This document shows, in pieces, positions 54,110 through 62,533 of a stretch of 64,000 nucleotides of DNA. The translations under genes and the position numbers were made by a program. The notes under the pieces are model-generated. The model ran no database searches and was not told the DNA's origin. It saw nothing but the letters and a program-made list of their open reading frames with translations. Each line of letters starts with the position of its first letter. Position 1 is the stretch's first letter. Where the stretch lies: contig NZ_FOXQ01000008.1 of assembly GCF_900115755.1 (NCBI RefSeq), forward strand, positions 149,867 through 213,866. The letters are read 5' to 3'. Source of the DNA: Parafilimonas terrae. Its GTDB lineage: Bacteria; Bacteroidota; Bacteroidia; Chitinophagales; Chitinophagaceae.

Positions 54110-55669
54110 GTGAATGCCTATACAACCGATATTGATAACCAGAGCGCCAACAATTACAGCTACGATGCTATTGGTAACCTTACTGCTGATGTAAAAGAAG
54201 GGATAAGCAGCATTGAATGGACGGTGTATGGAAAGATTAAGACAATCAATAAAACTGATGGCACCACGATAACCTATAAGTATGATGCTGCGGGCAACAG
54301 GGTAAGTAAAACGGTTGGTAACATTGAAAGCTGGTATGTAAGGGATGCCAGTGGCAATATCTTAAGCATATATACAGCGGGTGATGCATCGGTAAACAGC
54401 GGACATCTTACGTGGTCGGAGGCGGACATATATGGCAGCAGCCGGTTAGGCACATACACTCCCAACAAGGACATGACGGTTACGCCACCGGCGAAGGAAG
54501 ATTTACCAACACTTGGTGAAGTGGGATATTTTGCTACATTTACAAGAGGGCAGAAGCATTATGAGCTTACGAACCATTTGGGCAATGTGCTGGCTGTTAT
54601 AAGTGATAAGAAGATACAGGTGAGCTCGGATAATGTTACGGTAAGCTTCTGCAAAGCGTATATAGAATCAGCAAACGACTATTACCCTGGCGGTATGGCA
54701 ATGCCAATGAGGACATATATCGCTACAAGTTCTTTGTCTTACAGGTATGGATTTAATGGAAAAGAAAAAGACAACGAGGTTAAAGGTGAGGGTAATCAGT
54801 ATGATTATGGAATGAGAATTTATGATCCAAGAGCTGTAAGGTTTTTGAGTGTTGATCCACTTGCTCCAAAGTATCCTGAATTAACGCCTTATCAATTTGC
54901 TTCAAACAGGCCAATAGATGGGATAGATTTAGATGGATTGGAATGGTTTAAAAAAGATAACACACAATACACAATCAATTATAAACCCGTATTAAACACG
55001 CCAAACGTTTTAGCAGGCGCTAATAATGCAGCACACAACACTTTGGCCTTTATATGGAATGGTACTTTAGGTGCTTTAATGGAGGGTGGTAAAGGCATAA
55101 ATAATTACATTGCTGGTGGATATAAAGAACAAAGCAGCGCGCCTGACCCAGTTCATGATTTTATGGAGAGTACAAATGATGTGTTTAGGTATCATACAAG
55201 AACTCCATTTAAACAACAATTAAGTGATTTTGCTGATGCAGCTACTGATTTAAAGAACTATGAAATAATACCATCTATAGTACTTACTCATACATTATCA
55301 AGCTCTGCAGCAAGTGCTGCAACGTTTAGTGGGGATATAATTAGCGCAAGAAAACAATTAGCTTCCAATTGGGGAATACATGTTGAAAATGTAAATTTTG
55401 AAAAACAAGTATTTACACAGGCTGCTGATGTGAATACAACATATTACCAGTACCGAATACCCGGCACAGAAGCGGGTGCTTATTATGTAAAATCTTTAGA
55501 TATTACACCGGAGCAAGTAGGTTTATTATCTTCTGAATACACAGATGTATATAAAGTAACTGTTACAAAAAGAAGTCAGACATTAGTAAGTACCCATATA
55601 GAAGATGCAAAATATTGGCGTGATGGAAATAGCCCTGTTCAAGGTGGGGGGCAGCTAGTCCTGAATTAA
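54110..55669 (+). CDS. Orphan Rhs fragment with tip 2
   Basis: Rhs-core homology starts at 54068 (AGTNQLNYIKDKIG frame), immediately after a terminator, and the frame is closed by TAG at 54056-54058. The only plausible start is the GTG at 54110; in the full-length gene this is an ordinary Val. So it probably has no promoter or proper start of its own. After the DLDGLE boundary the tip is residues 279-519: WFKKDNTQYTINYKPVLNTP, then a helical middle and the end QYRIPGTEAGAYYVKSLDI, VYKVTVTKRSQT, PVQGGGQLVLN. The strand pattern and GGGQ end resemble ADP-ribosyltransferase-like polymorphic toxins; this is a resemblance only. Followed by a short putative immunity gene. Confidence 0.72.
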   Translation: MNAYTTDIDNQSANNYSYDAIGNLTADVKEGISSIEWTVYGKIKTINKTDGTTITYKYDAAGNRVSKTVGNIESWYVRDASGNILSIYTAGDASVNSGHLTWSEADIYGSSRLGTYTPNKDMTVTPPAKEDLPTLGEVGYFATFTRGQKHYELTNHLGNVLAVISDKKIQVSSDNVTVSFCKAYIESANDYYPGGMAMPMRTYIATSSLSYRYGFNGKEKDNEVKGEGNQYDYGMRIYDPRAVRFLSVDPLAPKYPELTPYQFASNRPIDGIDLDGLEWFKKDNTQYTINYKPVLNTPNVLAGANNAAHNTLAFIWNGTLGALMEGGKGINNYIAGGYKEQSSAPDPVHDFMESTNDVFRYHTRTPFKQQLSDFADAATDLKNYEIIPSIVLTHTLSSSAASAATFSGDIISARKQLASNWGIHVENVNFEKQVFTQAADVNTTYYQYRIPGTEAGAYYVKSLDITPEQVGLLSSEYTDVYKVTVTKRSQTLVSTHIEDAKYWRDGNSPVQGGGQLVLN

Positions 55670-55700
55670 AGAATTGCCACCTTTGAAAAAATTAATTCAA

Positions 55701-55985
55701 ATGGAAATTAATATATTGATTGATACTTTACATGATCGTTTATTAGCCTATAAAAAATCTGATTTATATCAAAATAAGGTGCTAAGGCAAGATATACTTT
55801 CTATTGAAATTGCAATATGTCTTTTTGAAATTGCTGTTTACTGCAACAGAACGATTAGCGAAGGAGAAAAATATTGGTTTAAAGGTGGATATTATATTGC
55901 TAATGACTTGACAGGCAAATGGGAAGACATATCAAAGATGTATGATGAATTAGTTAAAACAGCAAAAGAAAAAAAATTAATCTGA
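55701..55985 (+). CDS. Candidate immunity protein 2 (94 aa)
   Basis: The ATG at 55701 was preferred over the in-frame TTG at 55674 because it gives a clean helical start (MEINILIDTLHDRLLAYKKS). The protein is small, soluble and acidic to neutral, with VLRQDILSIEIAICLFEIAV and TGKWEDISKMYDELVKT. It lies 31 bp after tip 2 on the same strand, where an immunity gene is expected. No family recognised; the role is inferred from position. Confidence 0.65.
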   Translation: MEINILIDTLHDRLLAYKKSDLYQNKVLRQDILSIEIAICLFEIAVYCNRTISEGEKYWFKGGYYIANDLTGKWEDISKMYDELVKTAKEKKLI

Positions 55986-56030
55986 TAAATTGCGCCAGTT
56001 TTTAAGGTCATTGAAACCATCAGCGGCTTT

Positions 56031-56160
56031 TTATTTTCTTTCCTTCATGAGCTTGTCAATGAGTTCATTTTTTTCTTTCAGCATACGTTCGTAAAGTTCA
56101 ATCTTCTGCCGATAGAGCTCTACTATTTTTTCAATCGGATTAAATTGATGGTTAACAGGC
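56031..56160 (-). pseudogene. Truncated XRE regulator remnant (coiled-coil tail only)
   Basis: Read on the minus strand this encodes VNHQFNPIEKIVELYRQKIE then LYERMLKEKNELIDKLMKERK, ending at a TAA. It matches the tail of the intact XRE gene at 57918-58304 (NYQFNSIEKIVELYQQKMEL). The HTH half is missing; its place is taken by the start of Rhs fragment 3 at about 56221. So recombination or deletion removed the 5' half. Confidence 0.75.
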
Positions 56161-56227
56161 AAAACATACGCTTGTTTTCTGTATTTTAGATAAGCAAAAC
56201 AAGTTCTTTGAATAGCATTCGGGCGGC

Positions 56228-57295
56228 ATGCAAATGCCAATGAGGACATATACGGCCACAAGTTCTTTGTCTTACAGGTATGGGTTTAATGGGAAGGAAA
56301 AAGATAACGAGGTTAAAGGAGAGGGTAATCAGTATGACTATGGATTTAGAATATATGACCCAAGAGCCGTAAGGTTTTTGAGTATTGATCCATTGACAAA
56401 ACATTATCCTGCATGGAGCCCATATCCTTTTGCAATGAATAACCCTGTATCAGGTGTTGACTTAGATGGGTTAGAATATTTATATTTTAATGAAGCTAGA
56501 ATAGAAGTAATGCGTGGAGGAGTTTTTTTAAAAATTGAAAACATGCATAATATTACTCAAAACGCCTTCAAACAAGCAAATTCAGATCCCAATAATTGGT
56601 CTTATGATCAATTTGGACATAAAGGAATAGGAATAAGTACTGAGATAGGTAGTATTAATTTGCAAAAATATACTCCCAATAGCGAAGCAGACTACAATGC
56701 AACAGATAACTCGCCGGGGGCGCCGGAACCAGATTTTCAGCCTGGGCAGACTCAGGTACAAAACCCAACTGCTAAAAGTACAGGATTACCGGATAAAAGA
56801 TATAAGGACAGAACAGTTAGCAGCGCTACTCCTGCTGGATCAAGAGGATTGGCATTGGCATCAATTGCAATAGATGCAATTATTGTTGGCTCAAATATTT
56901 CAGCTAATTATTTAGTTAATGATGACATCAATTTAGCAAAGAAACATATTGAAATTTTAAAGCAAGCAACATACGATGTTCAAACAGCGTTAAATGAGGG
57001 GTTAGTACCTCAAAAATATCTGACGGATGAATTTATTTCAGATATAATAAATGTTGTTTTATCTGGGGTTAGCAATCTTAATAATAAAGATATAAGTAAT
57101 ATAGGAAGACAAATCTATAACACAGTATCAAAAAGGAGGATGCCTTATGATGGACAAATCATAATGAGAGATGTTAGTGGTCAGGTTATTAAATCAATAC
57201 CCAAACCAAATCCTATCTATGACCCTAACTATGGTAAGACTAATAACTCAGCTTCACAATCGGAAAAGAAACCTGTAGCTGGTTCAGGGAATTAG
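56228..57295 (+). CDS. Orphan Rhs fragment with tip 3
   Basis: Core homology starts at about 56221. The junction happens to provide an ATG (MQMPMRTYTATSSLSYRYGF), which in the full-length Rhs is internal, so this copy could be translated by itself as a short core plus tip. Residues 1-83 are core, ending at DLDGLE. The tip, residues 84-355, reads YLYFNEARIEVMRGGVFLKI, a proline-rich middle (NSPGAPEPDFQPGQ), a hydrophobic helix (GLALASIAIDAIIVGSN) and a charged end (IYNTVSKRRMPYDGQIIMRD). No toxin family recognised. Its stop is directly adjacent to the stop of the convergent TPR gene; there is no plus-strand immunity gene. Confidence 0.68.
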   Translation: MQMPMRTYTATSSLSYRYGFNGKEKDNEVKGEGNQYDYGFRIYDPRAVRFLSIDPLTKHYPAWSPYPFAMNNPVSGVDLDGLEYLYFNEARIEVMRGGVFLKIENMHNITQNAFKQANSDPNNWSYDQFGHKGIGISTEIGSINLQKYTPNSEADYNATDNSPGAPEPDFQPGQTQVQNPTAKSTGLPDKRYKDRTVSSATPAGSRGLALASIAIDAIIVGSNISANYLVNDDINLAKKHIEILKQATYDVQTALNEGLVPQKYLTDEFISDIINVVLSGVSNLNNKDISNIGRQIYNTVSKRRMPYDGQIIMRDVSGQVIKSIPKPNPIYDPNYGKTNNSASQSEKKPVAGSGN

Positions 57296-57895
57296 TCAAT
57301 GAGATTGCATAGATGCTATTTTTTGCTGAATAGATTTTGCATTTGGATATTGTTCTAAGTATAGTTTGTAATATTTAATGGCGCTATCATTTTTATTAAT
57401 TTTTTCAAATGTTTGCGCTAACGGTAAACTATAATCTATGTTCATGGCATATGCTGTTCTGAAGTCTTCAATTGCTTCATCAAAATGATTTAATTTTAAA
57501 AAAGTGATAGCTCTTTTATTAAGCACATATGGATTTTTGTTTTTTATAACTGCAAAGTTATATTCAATAAGTGCGCTGTCATATTGCCCTTTTGCATCAT
57601 AGAACATTCCTTTAAGAGCATGTAAGTGTGTGTTATTGGGATATCTTGGAACTAATTGGTTTAAAACATTTTCAGCTTCAATTAATCTTCCTTTTTGTAT
57701 TAAATTTTCAATGCTGTCGTAAAAACTGGTTTCTTTATTTATACCATTTAGAAATGTATCTAAGCTTGGTTGTGTTTGTTGTTTTAATTCCTTTATCTTT
57801 TTTACAATGTCGGGTTTAGGGGTAAAAAAATTTATTAATAAAAAAGTAATTGCAATGGATATAATAACAGAAAAAAAAATTGAAGTTTTTTTCAT
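57296..57895 (-). CDS. TPR-repeat protein with N-terminal membrane anchor (199 aa)
   Basis: A membrane helix (MKKTSIFFSVIISIAITFLL) is followed by tetratricopeptide repeats: GRLIEAENVLNQLVPRYPNN, GMFYDAKGQYDSALIEYNFA, AITFLKLNHFDEAIEDFRTA and NDSAIKYYKLYLEQYPNA. It lies convergent with tip 3, stop against stop with no spacer, and 22 bp downstream of the XRE gene at 57918 on the same strand. It could be a misoriented partner (immunity) of tip 3 or a gene carried with the XRE regulator; neither can be decided from sequence. Confidence 0.78.
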   Translation of the reverse strand: MKKTSIFFSVIISIAITFLLINFFTPKPDIVKKIKELKQQTQPSLDTFLNGINKETSFYDSIENLIQKGRLIEAENVLNQLVPRYPNNTHLHALKGMFYDAKGQYDSALIEYNFAVIKNKNPYVLNKRAITFLKLNHFDEAIEDFRTAYAMNIDYSLPLAQTFEKINKNDSAIKYYKLYLEQYPNAKSIQQKIASMQSH

Positions 57896-57917
57896 TGATG
57901 AATTATGATATAAGTGT

Positions 57918-58304
57918 TTATTTGTTTTGCATTAGCTTATCAATAAGTTCATTTTTTTCTTTTAGCATGCGTTCATAGAGTTCCATTTTTTGCTGGTAGA
58001 GTTCAACGATTTTTTCAATGGAATTAAACTGGTAGTTAACTGAAGAAGAATGGTCATGATAGTTGTTGGAGATAATATTAAAAGTAGCTTCTTCATTAAA
58101 GTTGCGGATAGCATCAGCTGTAACGCCGAGTGCTTTAGCCACTTTATCCAGCGTAGGTGCATCAATCGTTTCTTTCTGTTCAAGGAGGGAAACGGCCTGT
58201 TGTGTAATCTCCAGGTCTATAGCCAATGCATCCTGTTTAATGCCAAGTATCTCCCTTATGCGTTTCACGTTGTGGCCTTCGTGTATTTTATTTGCTGCTG
58301 CCAT
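57918..58304 (-). CDS. XRE-family regulator with coiled-coil tail, inside the Rhs array
   Basis: 128 residues from the ATG at 58302-58304; the frame is open to 58343, but MAAANKIHEGHNVKRIREIL is the natural start and leaves room for two operator-like palindromes upstream. The HTH is LGIKQDALAIDLEITQQAVS followed by LLEQKETIDAPTLDKVAKAL. The tail NSIEKIVELYQQKMELYERM, LKEKNELIDKLM is a coiled coil. A 3' remnant of the same gene type sits at 56031-56160. It is divergent from the XRE-sigma pair at 58424. Confidence 0.86.
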   Translation of the reverse strand: MAAANKIHEGHNVKRIREILGIKQDALAIDLEITQQAVSLLEQKETIDAPTLDKVAKALGVTADAIRNFNEEATFNIISNNYHDHSSSVNYQFNSIEKIVELYQQKMELYERMLKEKNELIDKLMQNK

Positions 58305-58329
58305 AAGTACAATGTTACAATATTTTAAA

Positions 58330-58366
58330 CTTGTAAAATACAAGCGGTTTGCTTGTGCAATACAAA
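58330..58366. promoter_or_regulatory. Two operator-like palindromes between divergent XRE genes
   Basis: CTTGTAAAATACAAG (58330-58344) is a perfect inverted repeat with 6-bp arms and AAA centre. A second, partly degenerate copy CTTGTGCAATACAAA follows at 58352-58366, spaced 22 bp from the first. Both lie 26-62 bp upstream of the minus-strand XRE start and 58-94 bp upstream of the plus-strand XRE start, the expected place for shared control. Confidence 0.55.
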
Positions 58367-58423
58367 GGTAAGCCGTGCTGCTTAAACAAAGGTGCAGGGT
58401 AATTTAGAAACTCATGCACCATT

Positions 58424-58786
58424 ATGGCAACGGGCACATTAAAGATATTGCGGGAGTTAAATGATTATACGCAGGCGTTTGTGGCGGAGGATGTGCTGGG
58501 CATAAGCCAGGCCACGTATGCGAGGCTGGAGGCCAGCCCGTTAAAGCTCACCGCAGAACATGCCCAAAAATTAGCAGCATTATACAACGTAAGCGCAGAG
58601 CACCTGCTGGCAGCAGGCACGCCTGTAATTGTATTTAAACAGGCAGAAGATGGTAACAGCACCGCACAGCTTACCGCCACCCTTACAGCCCTGCAAACGC
58701 AGAACGAGCTTTTGATACAGCAAAATACAGAACTGGTAAAGCTGGTAAAAACATTAAGCCAACAAACAGCGCTGCCCTATGAATAA
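58424..58786 (+). CDS. XRE-family regulator with coiled-coil tail (pair B)
   Basis: 120 residues, paralogue of the gene at 14597: TLKILRELNDYTQAFVAEDV, LGISQATYARLEASPLKLTA and a tail LQTQNELLIQQNTELVKLVK. The stop overlaps the sigma factor start by 8 bases (ATGAATAA), so the two are translationally coupled. This is the intact form of the pair that is interrupted at 14597-15877. It sits inside the Rhs array, between tips 3 and 4. Confidence 0.87.
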   Translation: MATGTLKILRELNDYTQAFVAEDVLGISQATYARLEASPLKLTAEHAQKLAALYNVSAEHLLAAGTPVIVFKQAEDGNSTAQLTATLTALQTQNELLIQQNTELVKLVKTLSQQTALPYE

Positions 58787-59324
58787 GCCGCTAAATCATA
58801 GCAGTGTAAAAGAAGTGTTTTACCAATACTACCCACCCCTTTGCCTGTTTGCCGGGCGTTTGGTAAACAATGAAGAAGCCGCCGCCGATATAACCGAAGA
58901 AGTGTTTATAAAGCTGTGGCACAAACAACCCGACTTCAGTAAGTATAAAAACATCAAGGCCGTATTGTACATAGCCGTAAAAAATGCCTGCTTAAATTAT
59001 TTGCAGCAGCAAAAACGCAACACGGCCAGGCAATATGCCTTTGCTTACTTCACCCAAAACGAAAGCGAAGGTTGCATACAAAATGAGATAATACGCGCAG
59101 AGATATTGCGGGAAGTATATGCGGCGTTGCAGCAACTGCCAAAGGAGCAAAGACGTGTAATGCAGCTCTTGTTTACAGAAGGGCTGGACAGCAAAGCCGT
59201 GGCGGCAGCGCTGAACATCTCCATCCATACAGTAAAGAAGCATAAGCTCAACGGGCTAAAGGCTATAAGAAAAAAGCTTGGCGTGCCGGGCCTTATCATC
59301 ATAGCGGCGCTGGCGCATGTGTAA
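58779..59324 (+). CDS. ECF sigma-70 factor (Bacteroidota type), pair B
   Basis: 181 residues: region 2 NNEEAAADITEEVFIKLWHK with KNIKAVLYIAVKNACLNYLQ, region 4 QLPKEQRRVMQLLFTEGLDS and AVAAALNISIHTVKKHKLNG, then a hydrophobic end (GLIIIAALAHV). It closely matches the sigma factor at 15877. Its coding end overlaps, in another frame, the ATG of Rhs fragment 4 (ATGTGTAA, 8 bases), the same geometry as the XRE/sigma overlap. So a sigma factor is fused in transcription to a downstream Rhs tip gene. Confidence 0.88.
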   Translation: MNKPLNHSSVKEVFYQYYPPLCLFAGRLVNNEEAAADITEEVFIKLWHKQPDFSKYKNIKAVLYIAVKNACLNYLQQQKRNTARQYAFAYFTQNESEGCIQNEIIRAEILREVYAALQQLPKEQRRVMQLLFTEGLDSKAVAAALNISIHTVKKHKLNGLKAIRKKLGVPGLIIIAALAHV

Positions 59325-61899
59325 TGTTCTTTTCACCACCTATTATTCTTATGATATAATGGGCAACGTGGATACACTGGTGCAGGACTTTACATTTAAT
59401 AATGGTAACCGGTACTTTAAGAAGGTAATTTATAATTATGACCTCATCAGCGGCAAGGTCAATTCCATTGCTTATCAGAAAGGCCAGCCGGATGTATTCT
59501 ATCACCGCTACACGTACGATTTTGCCAATAAGCTCACCAATGCAGAGACCAGCACCGACAGCATTACCTGGGAAAATGATGCTTTTTATAACTATTATGC
59601 CCACGGGCCGCTGGCAAGGATGGTAGTTGGTGAGCAGCAGGTGCAGGGTATGGATTACGCTTATACGTTGCAGGGCTGGCTGAAAGGTGTCAACTCCACC
59701 TCACCGGGCACCAAGTTCGATATCGGCGCTGACGGCCGTGCGGCGGAATATGCACCCAATGCCATGATTGGCCGGGATGTGTTTGGTTTGGCATTATACT
59801 ATTATGGCCAGTCTGATTACAGCGCCATCAAGCGAAGCGCCCTGTTGCAGCCGTTTGCCAATGCCGACCCGCTGAATGCCTCTTTCTCTCCGTTGTACAA
59901 TGGCAACATAGCTGCCATGAGCACGAACTTTAATGATGTGCCTGTAAACGGTACCAACATTAAGCCTGTATTGTATGCCTATCAATACGACCAGCTTAAC
60001 CGGCTGGTGCAGATGCGGGCCTTTAAGAGCAGCATCGGGTTTACCAATGTAAGCAATATATGGGCGCCGGTAGCGGTGGATGATTTTGGTGAAGATGCCG
60101 CTTATGATGCCAACGGTAATATTACCAGGTACCGGCGTTATGGCAGCAAGAATGTGAACCTGGTAAGTGCCACGGTGATGGACAGCCTGAGCTACAAATA
60201 CAATGCAGGCACCAACCAACTGAATTACATAAAGGATAAAATTGGCGTGAATGCCTACACTACCGATATTGATAACCAAAGCGCCAACAATTACAGCTAC
60301 GATGCTATCGGTAACCTTACTGCAGATGTAAAAGAAGGCATAAGCAGCATTGAATGGACGGTGTATGGAAAGATAAAAACAATCAATAAAACTGATGGCA
60401 CCACAATAACCTATAAGTATGATGCTGCCGGCAACCGGGTAAGCAAGACAGTAGGAGATGTTGAGACCTGGTATGTAAGGGATGCCAGCGGCAATATCTT
60501 AAGCATATATACAGCGGGTGATGCATCGGTGAACAGCGGACATCTTACCTGGACGGAGGCAGACATATATGGCAGCAGCAGGCTGGGCACGTTTACACCC
60601 AACAAGGATATGACGGTTACTCCGCCAGCCCTGGAAGATTTACCAACACTTGGTGAAGTGGGATATTTTGCTACATTTACAAGAGGGCAGAAGCATTATG
60701 AGCTTACCAACCATCTGGGTAATGTGCTGGCTGTTATCAGCGACAAGAAGATACAGGTTAGTTCGGATAATGTTACGGTAAGTTTTTGCAAGGCGTATAT
60801 AGAATCGGCCAATGACTACTATCCCGGCGGTATGCAAATGCCGATGAGGGCATATACTGCTTCAAGTTCTTTGTCTTATAGGTACGGATTCAATGGGAAA
60901 GAAAAAGACAACGAGGTTAAAGGTGAAGGCAACCAGTATGATTATGGGTTCAGGATTTATGATCCGAGGACAGGCAGGTTTTTGAGTGTTGACCCGTTAT
61001 TCCAATCTTACCCTTGGTATACACCTTATCAGTTTGCAGGCAACAAGCCGATTTGGGCGATTGATTTAGATGGGTTGGAAGAAAAAACGAGTACAAATAA
61101 AGGGTTGACATTTTTTCCGATACTTACACCCGTTAAGGCAAGAACTGCTGGTCAAATGATGTCTCAGCAGTTTAGTAAATCTGCACAAGCATTTTCGGAA
61201 TCAAGAACCGGAAAATTCATAGGGGGCGCATGGAATTTTACTACTGGAACAATTGGGGCGCTTGCTTCTGTAAGTTATATAAGTGCGACAGATGGGGCAG
61301 GCGCAGCGGTCGGAGGTGTCGTGGCATTGCAATTTTCTTTTGGAGAGATGTCAATAGGAACTGCACAAATGATGGATGCTCTCTTTTCAAAAAAGACAAA
61401 TGATGTATTACAAAATTCAGGTTCAATTCCTGGATTAATAGCTTATGGCACAGGATCTAAATATGCACCTTTTATTGATGCACTTGGACAGTTTACACCT
61501 ACTTTATCTACTGCAGGCTCGCTTAATGGATTAGTTAATAGTGGTTTGGGTATAATTGATGCAGCCAAAACCCTTAATAACACTCCGACTATAGCCAACA
61601 CAATTGCTCTGTTGGATCAAATTAGCGACACTAAAGGGTTCGTGTTAGAGTCGTTTAATCTGGCCAATGATGCCAGTGGTGGAAAGCTGAAACAATCCTT
61701 AAGTTATGCTTTCTCTTATACGGTTCAACAAGGTGATAATCTTACAAGTATTGCTGATAAATTTCATACTACTGTCGAAACAATAGCTAAGGACAATGGA
61801 ATAAAAGATATTAATAAAATTAATGAAGGGCAAAGTTTAAAGTTTTCTGGTTATGCAAAGGGTACATCTGGTGGTGCTGGCTCGTCTGATAATTATTAA
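59317..61899 (+). CDS. Orphan Rhs fragment with tip 4, LysM end
   Basis: The largest partial copy: 860 residues. Core homology starts at about 59334 (TYYSYDIMGNVDTLVQDFTF, as in the full-length gene at about 51046), just after the sigma factor stop. The ATG at 59317 adds only MCNVLF and is coupled to the sigma gene. YD repeats and core end at DLDGLE (residue 587-588). The tip, 589-860, has a Gly/Ala-rich helical part (TGKFIGGAWNFTTGTIGALA) and closes with a LysM domain at about 801-846 (YTVQQGDNLTSIADKFHTTV, INEGQSLKFSG). LysM binds peptidoglycan or other glycans, so the tip may be targeted to cell walls. Followed by a two-helix membrane gene. Confidence 0.78.
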   Translation: MCNVLFTTYYSYDIMGNVDTLVQDFTFNNGNRYFKKVIYNYDLISGKVNSIAYQKGQPDVFYHRYTYDFANKLTNAETSTDSITWENDAFYNYYAHGPLARMVVGEQQVQGMDYAYTLQGWLKGVNSTSPGTKFDIGADGRAAEYAPNAMIGRDVFGLALYYYGQSDYSAIKRSALLQPFANADPLNASFSPLYNGNIAAMSTNFNDVPVNGTNIKPVLYAYQYDQLNRLVQMRAFKSSIGFTNVSNIWAPVAVDDFGEDAAYDANGNITRYRRYGSKNVNLVSATVMDSLSYKYNAGTNQLNYIKDKIGVNAYTTDIDNQSANNYSYDAIGNLTADVKEGISSIEWTVYGKIKTINKTDGTTITYKYDAAGNRVSKTVGDVETWYVRDASGNILSIYTAGDASVNSGHLTWTEADIYGSSRLGTFTPNKDMTVTPPALEDLPTLGEVGYFATFTRGQKHYELTNHLGNVLAVISDKKIQVSSDNVTVSFCKAYIESANDYYPGGMQMPMRAYTASSSLSYRYGFNGKEKDNEVKGEGNQYDYGFRIYDPRTGRFLSVDPLFQSYPWYTPYQFAGNKPIWAIDLDGLEEKTSTNKGLTFFPILTPVKARTAGQMMSQQFSKSAQAFSESRTGKFIGGAWNFTTGTIGALASVSYISATDGAGAAVGGVVALQFSFGEMSIGTAQMMDALFSKKTNDVLQNSGSIPGLIAYGTGSKYAPFIDALGQFTPTLSTAGSLNGLVNSGLGIIDAAKTLNNTPTIANTIALLDQISDTKGFVLESFNLANDASGGKLKQSLSYAFSYTVQQGDNLTSIADKFHTTVETIAKDNGIKDINKINEGQSLKFSGYAKGTSGGAGSSDNY

Positions 61900-61908
61900 A
61901 TTAGCGTT

Positions 61909-62334
61909 GTGATAGAAATAAAAAGTAAAAAAGATTATTATAAGTCTTTAATCAAATCTAGTTTATGGATAGTGGTTGGTTTTTTAATAATACAGATGAT
62001 AAATCCTTCTTTTTTCTTTGGGACCCTAATTATTTTTTTAGTTATAGAAGCAATTTTAATTTCTGAAAATTTTACTCAAAGTATCAGCATTGATGCTTTG
62101 AATGTAAAGATTATAAAGTATCATTTTTTTTCAAAAGAAGAAATCGTTATCGAAAGAAATAAAGTCGAATTTAAACTCTTAAAAAAGGCTTCTTTTCGAA
62201 GCCCAGGCTATTTTGTATTAGATGTTTTAGAAAATAAAAGGAGAATTTATACCATTGATAGCCGTAACGGTTTTGAAGAAGAAGAATTAATAAAGTTAAA
62301 TGATTTTTTAAAATCTAAAAACGCTTTTGATTGA
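61909..62334 (+). CDS. Candidate immunity protein 4 (141 aa, two membrane helices)
   Basis: A GTG start at 61909 gives MIEIKSKKDYYKSLIKSSLW. Two hydrophobic helices follow (WIVVGFLIIQMINP, FFFGTLIIFLVIEAILI), then a soluble strand-rich part (LNVKIIKYHFFSKEEIVIER). It lies 9 bp after tip 4 on the same strand. A membrane location fits protection against a cell-envelope toxin, as expected from the LysM end of tip 4. Family not recognised. Confidence 0.68.
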   Translation: MIEIKSKKDYYKSLIKSSLWIVVGFLIIQMINPSFFFGTLIIFLVIEAILISENFTQSISIDALNVKIIKYHFFSKEEIVIERNKVEFKLLKKASFRSPGYFVLDVLENKRRIYTIDSRNGFEEEELIKLNDFLKSKNAFD

Positions 62335-62338
62335 GTTA

Positions 62339-62371
62339 AAGGGCCGTTAGCGTAAATAGCTTTCGGCTTTT
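62339..62371 (+). terminator. Terminator-like hairpin after immunity gene 4
   Basis: GCCG (62343-62346) pairs with CGGC (62364-62367), extended by G-T pairs and A-T pairs to about 62339 and 62371. It ends in TTTTATTT. The same CGGCTTTT ending occurs after immunity gene 1 and near 56023, at each module end. Confidence 0.45.
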
Positions 62372-62439
62372 ATTTATAACCGTATTGTTTTTAGTATGGT
62401 TCATCGCCGTTAATATTCGTTGCCAACGGCTATTACATT

Positions 62440-62510
62440 CCTTCATCAGTTCTCAATGGGTTCATTTTTTCTTAAGCATGCGTTCATAGAGCTCAATTGT
62501 TGTTGGGTAG
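62440..62510 (-). pseudogene. Remnant of XRE coiled-coil tail
   Basis: On the minus strand this short stretch resembles the tail of the XRE genes at 57918 and 56031 (LYERML-like codons in AGCATGCGTTCATAGAGCTC on the plus strand), but it is broken by stops. It lies just downstream of the short XRE gene at 62534 and suggests that an older XRE gene once stood here. Confidence 0.45.
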
Positions 62511-62533
62511 ATGTTTTTATTCTATACAGCAAC

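Noticed and set aside
54068..55669. Rhs fragment 2 as an independent full Rhs gene
   Set aside because: The frame is closed by TAG at 54056, there is no ATG start and no promoter; it is only a core fragment with a tip.
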